From contig VXBA01003715.1 in NCBI GenBank assembly GCA_013399895.1, forward strand, positions 402,351 through 466,350: a stretch of 64,000 nucleotides of DNA, written 5' to 3'. Each line of letters opens with the position of its first letter. Positions within the stretch are counted from its first letter, which is position 1. Source of the DNA: Serilophus lunatus (Eukaryota > Chordata > Aves > Passeriformes > Eurylaimidae). The translations under genes were made by a program, and so were the position numbers. Shown here in pieces: positions 49,078-61,800 of the stretch. The notes under the pieces are model-generated. The model was given only the letters and a program-made list of their open reading frames with translations, had not been told where the DNA came from and searched no databases.

Positions 49078-49355
49078 ATCTGCTGCTCCAGCCGGATCCC
49101 TACAAAGCTATGGAACCTGATGGGATTCATCTCAGAATCCTCAAGGAGCTGGCTGATGTCATCACAAAACCTCTCTTTGATTTTTCAGTGGTCTTGGGAG
49201 TCCAGATAGGTCCCAACAGACTGGAAGTTGGAGAATATCCCAATTTTCAAGAATGGAAAGAAGGAGGACCCCAGAAACTACCTTCATGGTCTGGTAAAGT
49301 TATGAAGATTATTCTAGGAAGTATTAAAAAGCATCTGAAAAGCAATGCTGTATAA
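49071..49355 (+). pseudogene. CR1 ORF2 fragment: start of reverse transcriptase
   Basis: A 94-codon stretch reads MEPDGIHLRILKELADVITK, matching the CR1 theme GPDGIHPRVLRELADV. After a frame slip it retains the RPVSLTSVPGKVME region in shifted form (PSWSGKVMKIILGSIKKHL). The homology then stops. Confidence 0.82.
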
Positions 49356-49842
49356 ATAACATGTGAAAAATGCATATCATGCATTTTATTCATCACTGTG
49401 AAACAAAGATTCCTTGAAAAGCATATCAAAAATCTTCTTTTTTTTCTATTCTTTGTCTTAGAAAGAAATAAGTACCTTCTGCTAGGGGAATGATGAAAAA
49501 TATCTTTAGTAGGAAATATGTCAATCAAAGGCAGAATACTTTAGGTTCTTGACAGTAGTTACTCAGCTCACCATTTCAAATGCTAAATCCAAACACTACA
49601 GCACAGGTGGTTTATGGACATTCTGATCATCAGTAGAGCAACATGCTGTTACTAATAGAGACTGAAAAATTTTGATAGAAGGCAAAATTATTTTTTTTTT
49701 TTGCACCCCTCATCGTTCATCATTATAATCTACAGTTATGAATTCTGTGAACTGCACAGAACAGAAGGCCAGGGAATGGAGCCTGAAGAACATCAGCCAA
49801 TTATCATTATGCTTAATGTGTATTTATTTATTTATATTGTTC
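49345..49842. other. Non-CR1 spacer between two CR1 pieces
   Basis: About 490 bases of AT-rich sequence separate the CR1 piece ending near 49344 from the one starting near 49843. It holds a T run at about 49690-49701 and a short ATTT patch at 49825-49838. I recognise no repeat family. It may be original host DNA between two insertions, or a later insertion. Confidence 0.55.
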
Positions 49843-50890
49843 ACTGAATGGAGAGTGAGGTGGATTAAGAACTGGCTAAACAGCAGATCTCAGAGGGTCA
49901 TAATCAGAGGCATGGAGTCTAGTTGGAGGCCTGTCACTAGTGGTGTCTCCCAAGGTTCAATAGTGGGCCCAAGACTGTTTGGTTATTCATCAGTGACTTG
50001 GATGAAAGGACAGATGCCTTCTCAGCAAGTTTGCTGATGACAAAACGATGAGAAGAATGGATGATACCCCAGAATGCTGTGCAGCCCTTCAGAAAAACCT
50101 CAACAGGTTGGAGGCGTGGGCAGAGAAGAACCATACGAAATTCAAGAGGCAAATGCGGGGTTCTGCACCTGAAGAAGAATAACCCCAGGCATCAATACAG
50201 GCTGGGCGCTGCCCAGGTGGAAAGCAGGTCTGTGGAGAAGGACTTGGGGTTCCTGGTGGACAATATGCTGTTCAGAAGCCAGCAGTGGCCCCTGTGGCCA
50301 AGAAGGCCAATGGTATCCTGGAGTGCATTAGGAAGAGCATTGCCAGCAAGTTGAGGGAGGTGATCCTGCCCATCTAATTAGCCCTGGTGAGGCCACATTA
50401 GTAGTGTTGTGTCAACTTCTGGGTCCCTCAGTACAGGAGAGACATGGAGCTTCTGCAGTAGGTCCAGCAGGATGATTAAGAGACTGGAGAATCTCTGTTA
50501 TAAGACTGAGGGAGCTGGACCCCTCAACCTTGAGAAGAGATGACTGAGAGGGCATCTCAACAATGTCTGTAAGTTCCTGAAGGGAAGGTACCAAGAAAAT
50601 GGAGCCAGGCTCTTCTCAGGGGTACCAAGCAATAGAAGAAGTGGCAAAGGGCAGAAATTGGTGCAGAGGAAGTTCCATTTGATTATGAGGAAGAACTTTA
50701 CTCTGCAGTGTGCAGGTGACCTTACACTGGAACAGGTTGCCCAGAGAGGTTGCGGAGTCTTCCTCACTGGAAATATTCAAGAACCATCTGGACACAATCT
50801 TGTCCAATGTGCTCAGGAATGACCCTGCTGAAACAGGGAGGTTGAACCACATGTGGTCTCTTCCAACCTAACCCATTCTGTGGTTTAATT
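49843..50890 (+). mobile_element. CR1 LINE 3' portion, plus strand (about 1.05 kb)
   Basis: The piece begins in reverse transcriptase (EWRVRWIKNWLNSRSQRVII), keeps SSWRPVTSGVSQGSIVGPRL and an intact FADD box (near 50030), then KNNPRHQYRLGAAQVESRSV. It runs to the C-terminal region and a decayed 3' end (TCTTCCAACCTAACCCATTC). It is very similar to the copy at 24450-25478, for example over the GGATGATACCCCAGAATGCT segment, so the two are of one CR1 subfamily. Frame breaks make it inactive. The 8-base tail units are lost or mutated. Confidence 0.93.
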
Positions 50891-51613
50891 GTTGTGGTAG
50901 AGGCAATATTTAGGAGGAATAAATCACATTTTAAGTTGTTATTTATAAAAATCTACATGAACAGATAGAAACTAAAGTGTAAAAAACAGTTCCCAGAATA
51001 TGAGCAAGTCTGTTGGCAGGATGCAGTCACTAAAGCATACTCAGAAATTCTGCTTGAATGTGAGGTGCACTCATTACAATAAAGCAACTATGGTCCAAAA
51101 AATGTAATTGCTCACAGTGTGACTTTTGTTTAGATCGAATTATGCCTGTGCTTGTCGAGGATGAAAGATGATGAAATAAAGCACCAAGAAAATCCTCTTC
51201 TTGCCCACATGCTTACGTTACCAGGGTTATTATATAAGACTAATCAACAACTTTAGCCATCTTCTTTCACTGAATGGAAGAAAAGACAATGTCTTCTTCC
51301 ATAGAAAATAAGCCTTATTATCCCAGACAAATGCAAAACAAATCACAAGCATTGGAGTAAAACTCCTGCACCACACTGTTCATGAACATAAAAAGACACC
51401 TCTGTAGGGTTAAGCAAAGAGACTTCAGGTGTGTTGTCTTTACAGCAACAAGTGGGTCCAGAACAGACAAACAACTCTGAGCCCTCACAGCAGAACCTTT
51501 TATCTCACCACTTATCCTGGAACCTTCTGAATTTGCAACAGCGTGATTCAAACCTTATGCCCAATGGATGATGAAAACACCTGCTGTAATTAGCCACATG
51601 GGAAAGAAAGTTC

Positions 51614-51719
51614 AAATGGAACTTGGTAAACATCCTGGCCCTGGCGTCTCAAGCTACCCAGCTCAGAAATGGAACTTGGAAAATGTCCTGTCTCTGGCAT
51701 CATAAGCTACCTAGCTCAC
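51614..51719 (+). repeat. Two-copy 53-bp tandem repeat
   Basis: Units 51614-51666 and 51667-51719 both begin AAATGGAACTTGG and end AAGCTACC(C/T)AGCTCA plus one base. I count 10 differences over 53 positions, about 81% identity, so the duplication is old. No third full unit follows. Confidence 0.85.
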
Positions 51720-54700
51720 AAATCAGAGACTCACAAGGGCATATTGATAACAGGATACACATGGTTATGTGCTGATACCAGGAAGAGAAAATTTCACAGC
51801 AGCTTCCTCCAGCAAGGAAAAAGGGAGACATCTTATTTAGGAATTAGGTCGTCCTCTTCTAGCAGGAAAGAGTAAGCCACTTGTTTCTGACAGTAGGCAT
51901 AGACCAGAGAGGCTTCATTAACTGAGTGCAAGAAGCAGAAGCACCAGAAAAGTATCCTCCTCTTCCCTTTACATAAAAAATGGTGTCACAAGGCTACAGA
52001 GCCTTATGTGTGCAGACTCAACTTCTGAGGTTGCACGCCTCTATGATTTCCATCATTTAGTATTCCTAAGGAGAATCATGTACCATGTATGCAAAGTGAG
52101 AGTCACTCATTTTTACCTCTATCTAACATGCCGACATGCATTTCTTCGCAGATAACAGAGCAGAGCAACTTAGCTATGGGCATCAGGCAGAAAACTTTCT
52201 TGTATTCTCCTACTCTCCCTCCTAGTGTCTGTTGCAGTTTTGAAAGGTCCTTCGTTCAAATTCCCAAAGCATAGAAAACAAATGATTGTGAAAAGCCCTG
52301 AGCAATTTGCTCAAAAGATACAGGAAACTGAAAGGCTTGGTGATCCCACCCAAGGTAGCATAGAAAGTCCAAGCAAAACAAGACTGATCTAGTCCAATTA
52401 CTAGTTATCAAACACAAACTGTTTCATAAACTAAATAGGATCCACCTTAAAATCAATCTGACTTTCAGCCCTACAAGCAGTACTGTAAGGTTGCTCTAGA
52501 GTGTCACTTTGTATAGTTTCATGAGCCCACATCTGTAAATCAATATGCAACTCCATATACAAAAGCCATAAGGAAATAGCTAAAGGGTTCCCTTTGCAAC
52601 TGTCATTTTTGCAGCTGCCTTTCCAAAGACATGATTTCACAGAGCTGGTAAATATGTACGTTAGCTAGTAACAGCTACATTTCAATACTGCTTTCCAATT
52701 CATTAACTTTCCTCCCCTAGTGTCTAGATAATTACCTTTTAGTTGTATCCCTGGAGTGGTGCCTAAGGTATAAGCAAGGGCAGAGTCACCTGAAAAAAAT
52801 CACTGAGGTCAATTCCCCTTGGTGTTCCAAGACTGAAGACCAGATACCCATGTAATCCAAAGGGCTAGACAAGAGAAAAGATAGTAAAAAGGCTGAATTA
52901 ATATTCCTTTTACTGATTGAATGGTCAGTAATTTATTAATAATGGTTTATATGCAGTAGTATCTTCCAGAAAAACACATAAACACTCTATAAGTAAGCTT
53001 CCTATTTTTTTTTCTGTTTCTTACCAGCTGAATGTTTTTTAAATTTTTTTAGCAATATAACCTCTTAAAATATGATCCTCTCATTAAAGAATAATATGTA
53101 ACAGTTACCCCAAAAAGGACATTTTTTCAGAGATAAAGGGTGTCAAAAATTCATGTCTAGTTATCATTTTTGTAAATTTGCTGTTATAGGAGTGATTTGC
53201 CAAGACACATTCCGCCTTGAGTCACCAGCATACCAAGAGTCAATTCATTCCCTACATATGTGCTGAGACACGTATGTTCAGCTCTATTTATCCCAACAAA
53301 AGAACTTTACTAACAAAATAATGGTTCTTATGTGTCTGATTGAAGCTCTGGCATAAAGGGAGGGATGGAGTAGGAAGATCTTGTATGAAATTTCTGTCCT
53401 GCAGAAATAATTTATGGTTTTGCTACCAACATCAATGGAGCAAAATTTTTCTACAAGTCTCTTCATTCTGTTTCTACTCTCTTCCCAAATTTCTGCTATA
53501 TTCAGGAAAGTAACAGTGATCTTTTGATAAACCATAGTCTTTTACTAAGGACTTTAACCATGGGAGACATAAAGATCATTTAATTTTACTAAGGGGGCAA
53601 ACTGCTACATTAGATTCTTTATCATTAATAATTTAAAGGGAATTTAGCAATTTCCGTGAAAGTCATTTAGTCATGTTGGTTAGATTTCTTCCCACTAATC
53701 TGCCACCACTTAAGATGCCTTTCAACATATTATCTAACCTCTGTGGAACAATCCTCTCAACAGTTGTGTTTATATATTGTCCTCCCGATGACAGCAAAGG
53801 TCAATTCCCTATCATCTCATTAAAGGTGTGTTTAATTTAGCCACTTTCCCCTACACAGCTAACAAAGCCCTGATAAATCAGCTGTATAGCAAGAATAAAC
53901 ACACTGCTTCACTTAATTAAAAATTAAATTCCTCTTGAGGGATCATTACAGTAGTGAGCTGGTACATGCCTTTGTTAATAGGTGTTTCTTCGAGGACACA
54001 ACCAGAGGTATGCTACTGGGGACCCTGTATCAATATACACAGGAATTTGTCAAGACATTCAATTAGAACACTACACGTGTTCATCTTCTAAAAAGAGGTG
54101 GGTATAGAAAAGCTAAGGGTTCTTTAAAGAACCTAGAGAATTGCACTATTGTCTGGTTCATTTTGGTACCTGCTCACCTATAAATCATGTAATTTCAGAA
54201 TTTGGAAGAAAAAGATATTGCTTTTCATATTTACAACTGGCAAATAAAACCTTGTAATGGAAGAAGGCTCAGAGGAAAAGAGAAAGAGAGCTGTGTCTGT
54301 GTGGTTCAGGGAGTAACACTGACTGTGACTCACCGCAACTGTTGCAAAGAAGTTGACTTTATCTCAACATTAAGGGGGCTGGAAGGCAGCCTTTGTTTTA
54401 GAAAAATAGCTGCCAAGAGCTGAGTAGATCAACTGGTGTAAATGTTTCTCCGAGTTATTAAAAGAGTGTAAATATCTCCTTGAGTTAGCCAGACCAACAT
54501 GGGGACTGGGGAGTGAATAAATGGTTCAGCCCAATGTAGATTAAAAATCTAGACAACTAGCAAAAGCACATGGGGGAAAAAAAAACAACAAACAAAAAAA
54601 AACCAGCACAGTGGGCTTGAGCTGTCTGCTGGCTTCAGTTGATGTATTCCTTCATTGCTTCGTGGACGTTATTATATTTTGCTAAGTGTAACTTAGGTTT

Positions 54701-54914
54701 GTATTGTGTTTTCAGTATATTTTGTATCACTTTGCTAAATCGGTAATCATGTGTAACATCAACTATTTTTAAATAAGTAAATTTTTTATTAAACATTGCA
54801 CTCTTCATATATGGAATATCTGAAAGAACCTGGATGAAGAGTATTGGACTGTGATAATATTCCATACCTTCTTCAGGAAGTTTTTTCAGTTCTCTAAAAC
54901 TTCAAAATGAAAAG

Positions 54915-54995
54915 GTCAAACTAATCAGAGATTCAGATGCTAATAACATGTCTGTAAGACCCCAGGTTCAAGTCACGTGCCTGCCCAGGCATTTT
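54915..54995 (+). mobile_element. Possible decayed tRNA-Ile SINE relic
   Basis: The sequence holds GATGCTAATAAC, then CCCAGGTTCAAGTCA in a B-box position, then AGGCATTTTACTTA. In the SINE at 45165 the corresponding blocks are GGTGCTAATAAC, GTAGATTCAATCT and AGGCCATTCACTTA. The order and spacing agree, but the A-box side is weak and no CR1-like tail follows. It could be coincidence in part. Confidence 0.4.
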
Positions 54996-55109
54996 ACTTA
55001 CATTTAAGGCTCCAAAAGTTTCACCCACTGAACTTTTGCAAAGCCTTTTGGTTCCTTAATACGTTGAGATCACATAAAGAGGAAACACTGCATATGTTTC
55101 TCAAGAAAC

Positions 55110-55240
55110 ATATATATTTTAATATAATATTCTTACAATATAATATTACATATTTCTACAATATGCTATATTATATATTTTATAATATTATATTATATTA
55201 TATATTTTTATAATATATTTAATATATTATAGTAATAATA
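55110..55240. repeat. AT-only low-complexity tract
   Basis: About 130 bases consist almost only of A and T, with overlapping TATAATATTA and ATATATTTTATAATA motifs that are partly self-complementary. A purine tract begins at its right edge. Confidence 0.9.
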
Positions 55241-55503
55241 AAGAGAAATAAAGAAAAGAAAGAAAATCAAGATTTTGGTAGAAGTTTTAAAGGGATAACA
55301 TACAACCAAGGTAGAAATTTCATAAAGCACACAGCAAATGCTAACACACAATTTGGAAGAATCCAATCCACTGGTTTGAAGTTATCCAAAATATTAAGAA
55401 AGAAACGAGTGAAGAAAGAAAGGAGATTAAGAGAAGTAATGGAAGTAAAGAAAAGAAAAAAAGAGAAGGAATAAAGAAAAAGATTAGGATGAGAGAAAAA
55501 TAG
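55236..55503 (+). repeat. Purine-rich (GAAA/AAAG) low-complexity region
   Basis: Two purine-dominated blocks (55236-55272 and 55390-55503) are separated by about 115 bases of mixed sequence. The motif theme is AAAGAAAG, AGAGAAGG and AAGAAAAAG. It sits immediately left of a GC-richer island. Confidence 0.8.
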
Positions 55504-55870
55504 GTTACCGCTGAGAGTCCTTCACATGGTGACAGCCAGTCCAGAAAAGAAAGATGAAGGGGAGCTCATGTGCTCTTGTATTTATGTGATCTGACCATCA
55601 TGGCAACCCCATCCAGGTAGGGCCTCTGGCTCATGGACTACTCAGTGCCTCCCAGGTGGGGTGTAGCAAATTAGAGGCTGGCTCAGGGTCTCCAGGGGCC
55701 ATAGTGTGGGTGGGCTAGCAGGCTACTCTTTTGGCTGACAGCCACTCCATGTGAGTTCCAGCCCCACCACAAAAGATATGGCCTAGGCCCTGCCACATGA
55801 GTTCCGTGGCTGCCATGAGACTGCAGGCCTGGCCCCTTCTCCCCACCCCTGTCCCAACAAGAGTTGATTG
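55504..55870. other. GC-richer block, possible degraded LTR
   Basis: About 360 bases are clearly richer in G and C than the surroundings, and they follow a purine tract on the left. Related phrases recur (CCATGTGAGTTCC at 55747 and CACATGAGTTCCGTGG at 55795). On the minus strand a TATA-like ATAAATAC stands near 55582. These fit a decayed minus-strand LTR, but no family, ends or duplicated flanks could be recognised. Confidence 0.35.
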
Positions 55871-58800
55871 CGACCTGATATTAAAATAATGCTTTTACTG
55901 ATCCAGTGTCTCACACTGTCTAAGAAAACGTTGGTGAAAAAGTCATCAAAATATTTTCTTCTCAGTTTTTCACCTTCTAATACAATCAAGAGAAAGCAGA
56001 CAAAACTTAGACAAAACAGATTAGCTGTAGCTAATGTGCTGAATGTTCATAAGCAAAATAATAGGAACATACACCTGTCTGTTTGCAAGCCCCATCTACT
56101 TTTGACATATAGGCCCCATAAATTCAGAACTCTGATCTGCCACATTCCTACAAAAGCTGTGCTCAGCTAAAGACCACTATAACTTCCACATACGAGTCAC
56201 AGTGTACTGCTGGATGCAGGTGTATCTGTTCTTTCTTCCTAGTCATTGGCATTAGAAGTTCACTCTACACAAGCAAATATAGTGACAAGATGTCACCGTT
56301 CATCTTTCTCAGATCTATACTTTTCAGGACTCTTTACTCAGATTCTCCTCAATTTCAGTGTGTTGACAGCCATAACTGTCAGCCAAAACACAAGATAGCA
56401 TGCAATACTGTAGGTCTACATCAAATCCTACTAAAAAAAGAGTGTCACGATTTTCTCTAAAGACAGTTCCGGGAGCATTATGGTTTGGGTTTTTTTGCCT
56501 TTTAGGATCACAGATTAGAGAAGGTCTATCAGAGGTCTTGCACTCTGGATCATTTAAGTGGGAGTAGGCACTGAGGATTTATCTCTGCTTAGTAATATAT
56601 TCCCATGATCCAGAAATGCAAAAGAGATTTCTGTGTCACAATTGTTAACATGGGAACTCTTATTTATTTTCTCAGCTACAATGCATGTAAAGCAAATAGA
56701 CCATAGCAATACCATTACACACACTCCTGCACTCACTTTAGGGACAATCAATATCAATTATCAAATTCTCAGCAGGAGAGAAAGGCTGTGAAATTGCCCA
56801 TAAAATAAATTTACAAAGTCATCTCAATATATTCTATGTTCTGTTCTAAAAATGATACGTAAGTAATTATTTCAAAGGTACTTTCACTTCATTACCATAT
56901 CAGAGCCTATTCATGACAGTACTGATGGTGACTATACCATCCTGTGTTTCACAAAAATGAGGAAAATAAACTGGATTCTTTTTTCATTGAAGGTCCTTGT
57001 TTTGTAATTGATTCTGGCCTTTGGAGCAGGGTCATTCTCTTTTTACTTGCTTCTCAAGCTCCATAACAGACTAGTATGTTTTATTCAAATAAAGGTCATG
57101 TTTTCTTTGTTATACAAATACCAAAATGCTTGATCTACTTTAAAAGCCCAGGAAAAGGCTTTTAACCCTGCAGGAACTCTTTACTCTTTTACCTTACAGT
57201 TTCTTTCAGGAAAGTAGCCCAAAGACTTTTTAACATTCATACAGGTCTTGTTGCTTTGTTTCATGTGGAAGACCCATTGCATAGGATGATTGTTTTCTTG
57301 CAACCCTCTAGACATCCTAGACTTTCTTGTGAGTTTTTCGTCTCTTGCTCCTTGAGAAAAATTGCCATATTTTATGTTACAGGTGGTGAGAGAGGCTGGC
57401 AAGGGACTGGTGGGTCAATATGCAGATGATGTCTGTGCTGAATCACTTTTGGAAACATTGGAGCGAAGAAAAGGGAATTTAGCATTTTTAATATAGAGAG
57501 GTTAAATGTCATTTGTGCCCAGAGACACGTGGCATACTTCCTGACCCATCTGATATTTGTTCTTACTCACAACCAGGTGATAGGACAGAGCCACATTCAG
57601 ATGTTATCCTATAGTCCCTCAAAAACCTCAGTAGCTCAGATTCCTGGCAGGTGAAGTGCGTTCCAGTATAAGAGGCAGCACAACGTATTTCAGACAACAA
57701 AAGCAACATTGTTGTAAGATGTTTAATGTATTATTTTCTTCCTCTTCAAGTGAAGGATTTGCTCTCTCCATCACTATATTATGCCAGTGGTCCCACTCAT
57801 TTTAGTAGCAACATGCCACAGCGAGCATATTTCAAGATTTCAATGCATCACAGCCTTTCTTATCTACTACTTTCTAAGGTGATTATGTTTATCACACCTA
57901 GGCGTCATTTAATACTGTGTACTCTGTGTTTGTCCACAGAAAGTACAAAGGCATCTGTTATTTTACAATGTGCAACCAACTTAAAACTGTCATGTTTGTA
58001 CTTTTGAACATTTCATATATTTATTCTGTTTAGTTCTTTAAATGTCTCATCCTTAATCCTTTATCTCTAATTTAGACAACTAATTGCTTTAGGCAAATTA
58101 CATTATTCCCATTCATATTTTCTTATATGCTAAATACTGATAAGTAGCCTCCACTTATCAATGATATTCAGCTTTACATTAATTATATTTCAAGGCATGA
58201 AAAATCATTGCACAGTAGCACTCTTTAGTGATGCACAAATTAACCACGTACTGAATATGAAACAAATACAAAGAATTTAAGTGAAACCAAGTGAAATATT
58301 GAATCCTGGACAGAGGTGAAAATAATACATTCAAATTAATTCAGGCAATTTTGAATACCATCACTTTTGCTTTTTCTTATGCTCACAACAATAACTCTCT
58401 TTGAAATGCAGCAACTGGGATTAAAGATTAGGATGTATGGAGCCTACCTGAATCTTTCTGAATAGTCACAATTATCTTATGATTTGTAATGCTATGCTCA
58501 TACTTTTGAATGCTAACACCAGGCACTGTTTTTACAAAAATTACAAATTTACTAGCGCCTTTTAGAAAATTACTTCAGTTGTTTTTATGTGCCGAGTTAA
58601 ACTGACTACACATGCAGCATAAAATTAAGAATAAAATATGCTCCAGTATAACTGTAATTAGGATAGAAATTAAAGGAAATTAGCTAGTGTAGCTCAAAAA
58701 AACCTCAAAAATATTACCCCAGATATATTTGCAACCTTAAGCTTTGAGGCTTAACAAGCAATTTGAAAGCAAGTCAAACAGTCTGAGTAAGATGCTAATA

Positions 58801-61800
58801 GATAACCACCTGTGTCCTTCTAGTGCTCTGGAAAGCCTCATTAGCCATGCAAGGCCATGGATCTTGGCTCCTTTTCCACGTAAGTAAATTTAGCACTATG
58901 AAGAACCACGATGGAGTGGGTATTTCATGCTAATGAACTCTGTGCTCCACATGATACTCTCTTCCTGTTTGATAAAATAACCATTTGTAAGGAAAGCCAA
59001 TTTTTTAACATAAAATATTAGTCGATCAGTAGTTAATGCGATTCCCTGTGATGATCCAAGAATAAAGAATCAGCTAGGACTTTTTTTCTAACTCCAACAT
59101 GTCTATAAAATAGAACTGTGTGTGGATACAGTCCTTTGTTTAAGAACATTAGAAACTGGATGGAAAGGGTTTTATTTTAACTGTATCAGACCCAGCAAAG
59201 CTGTGATAAAACAAGATTAAAAACATACCTGGTAAATTATTTCACAGACCTGAAAATTGAGCTACTCAGACTTATGTGTTGATTAACAGAGCAACAAATT
59301 CCCATAGTCTATCTCTAGTGTCTTCTTGCTAAAACTAAATAATGCTGACAAGTTTAATTTTCCAGCAACTCCCATGGTGTTTTCTGCTTCCCATATATAA
59401 AGATTTCTGGTACACATATCAGCCAGTACATGTACCAGAAATACAGAACCTTACTAAAAGTCAACTTTTGAAAGATATCCAGTATTATCATGTATTATTT
59501 GCAGAGCAGAAAATCAGATTTCAAAAGAGTTCATGAAAGTGACTTCTGGAGCTCCACAGATTCTATTCAAACAGGGCTCTTTTCTGTTCCATCTTCCATT
59601 ACCAGTTTCTGAGCTAAATAAATCTCTAAAGTTCTCACAGCTCTGGACCAAACCGAAAATCCCAGATTTCAGCTCTGATGACAGGATTAGACTGGAACCT
59701 GTGCCCTTCAGAGCACCAAACCACATCCTGAATTGTCAGGTATTTCATCCCAGACTGGTAGCATGACATGTCTGGGGTATTACAGACATTTTCTTGTAGA
59801 TCTGTAAGTAAGTAGGCTCCTTAACACAAAAACCTAAAGACACGAAGCTCATGTTGTCTAGAAATTATTAGTCTGTCCTCTGAAATGGTCCTGAAATGTA
59901 TTAAAGTCTCTTTAGGCAAGGCAAGTCCTTATATCATCAGATCAACAATTGTTTTTAAAAATCTTCCAGTTAATGTTGTTCATTAAATGAGTCTCACATC
60001 ACACATCTTGAAGATACGACAGTATTATCAAGAATGAATGACCTAAGGGAAGAGTAAGAATAACGGTTGAATAGGTCACAAAACCTCATCATTGCTTTTG
60101 ACTTCAGCATTTCTATTAGATTCAATAAGGGTAAAAATAAATAATAAAAATCCCAGCCTCCCAAACAGATTGCTACAAAACACAGAAAAAATGGAAAGAA
60201 AAACTGTGTAAGAGTAACTTTAGCAGATAATAACTGTTGCTCTATATTCTTTGCATGAATGTATTTTCCAAAATTAAGTAACTCTGCTGTCCAGAGATGA
60301 ATGTCAATGGCATTAGAAGGTTTATGTGTGTATTTGTACAACCATCACTTGCTCAGTTACTCCTAATTGAAAGCAAGTGGTCTCGGACATAGGATCATCT
60401 CTCAGCAAACCAAAAGCAATCTTCAAAAAGCTATATAATCTCCTTCAGTTTCATTAAGGCTCAGAGAAATATAGAATATGGCTTGCGTGGTTTCCACTAA
60501 TGGTGTCAGTTTGTCAAAGGTTGAGAACTGTTCACCCAAGAACATTGACATCAAAGGCAGAAGGGAGAGAGTGCAAACAAATGCATTTACATTTTATACA
60601 TTTTCCCATTGTCTTGTAAACAGAAAAATATATATTACTACATATCCATTCGTGGGTTTTCATACACCTATTGGAAAACTGAGTATCTATGAGAGTACTG
60701 GAGGAGGACACAGTGTATTACAGGTAGAAACAAGTAATATTTATCGTTGTAAAAGGTATGTAAAAACAGTGAAGAAAGAAGTGAACATATACATATCTTC
60801 TATGCAAATACAGTAGCTATTTATTTTTTATTATTTTAACCACTGGAGATGCCATTTCTGGGTAGTTATATTGCCAGACTGCCGTATTGGAATGAGTAGA
60901 GAAATACACTACTGAGAAAGCATAGCCTTTTAATAAGGGAGTACAGAAATAATTAGGGATTAGGAAAGGTAAGCAAATGCCTCATGAGATTTTCAAAAGT
61001 ATTGCATTTCAATGGCAATTAGGCACTGAGCCTCCAACTGCAGCCTTTCTAGGTACTAAAAAGTTCAGTTCTGGTGCAAACTCCTTGCACTCCGCACACA
61101 GTTTGTTTTAAAGTAAATGACATAACTTGTTGAGATAGGTCTAGAAGCATTTACTTTGTCCTACATTATTACACAGTTTTACAGAAAGTTGCTGCTACAG
61201 AAATTTGAGAGGCTTCTTCTGGCTGTCGAGTGCTGCCTCCTTAATAGTGTTGTGACTGAAAATACATAATGCTTATGCTCATTTCTTCTAGTTCACAGAT
61301 ATTTATGTTGTTTTTTCAAGAGCATAAGTTCTGCTCTTAGAAGTCACCTGGAACTTCCAGTGAATGAATCTCTGACCATGTCTGCCCATGCTGCAGCTAG
61401 GAAGATGACAAAAGGTAAAGAGGACAAAGACCAGAAACAGAAAACATTCAGAGTTAGAAAGAGTTAGTAATGCAATCAGCTTTCAGAAATATCATCCCGC
61501 CATCAGCGTGCAGGCAAAATTATATTCTCCAAGAAAGATTTTCCACCATAAACAGGATGAGAAAGACCTAGCAAGGAAGAAAAGTGCAGCAGGGAGAACA
61601 TAAGCATTGTCTCTACTGAGACAAGAAGAAAATATTAATCAACAGAAATGCATTAAGACCTCCACAGAACAGATCTAAATTACTTGAGGAACACTTAGGC
61701 ATTATAGTAGTAAGCACTACAGGAAACTCTAATGCAGCTGTATAAAACATTAAGTAGCTGAATTTATTTCTAATACCTGCTTTTTACCCTGTTTACGTTG

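Larger units (their letters stand above)
47433..49344 (+). mobile_element. CR1 LINE central portion, plus strand, inflated by two assembly duplications
   Basis: Homology starts at GTTGAGAGCCTCTAGG in the endonuclease part of ORF2. It includes WDFNLPEINWE where the family has GDFNLPEINWE, LLDLLLVN, VEIGGHLRCSNHK where SDH is expected, then MEPDGIHLRILKELADVI of the reverse transcriptase. It fades after VMKIILGSIKKHLKSNAV at about 49350. The region contains two exact duplications joined by single N bases (48191 and 48791). Without them the fragment would be about 1.3 kb. A 3' end is missing, which is unusual for CR1. Two catalytic endonuclease positions (G of GDFN, D of SDH) are changed, so it is inactive. 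Confidence 0.9.
50891..55109. other. Anonymous AT-rich non-coding stretch
   Basis: No gene recognised. It includes a two-copy 53-bp tandem repeat near 51.6 kb and a weak tRNA-Ile SINE relic near 54.9 kb, both listed. Open frames are 83 codons or shorter. Confidence 0.55.

Noticed and set aside
60478..60816. 112-codon plus-strand open frame as a host gene
   Set aside because: No domain, no promoter or splice context seen, and length is within chance for 64 kb in six frames.
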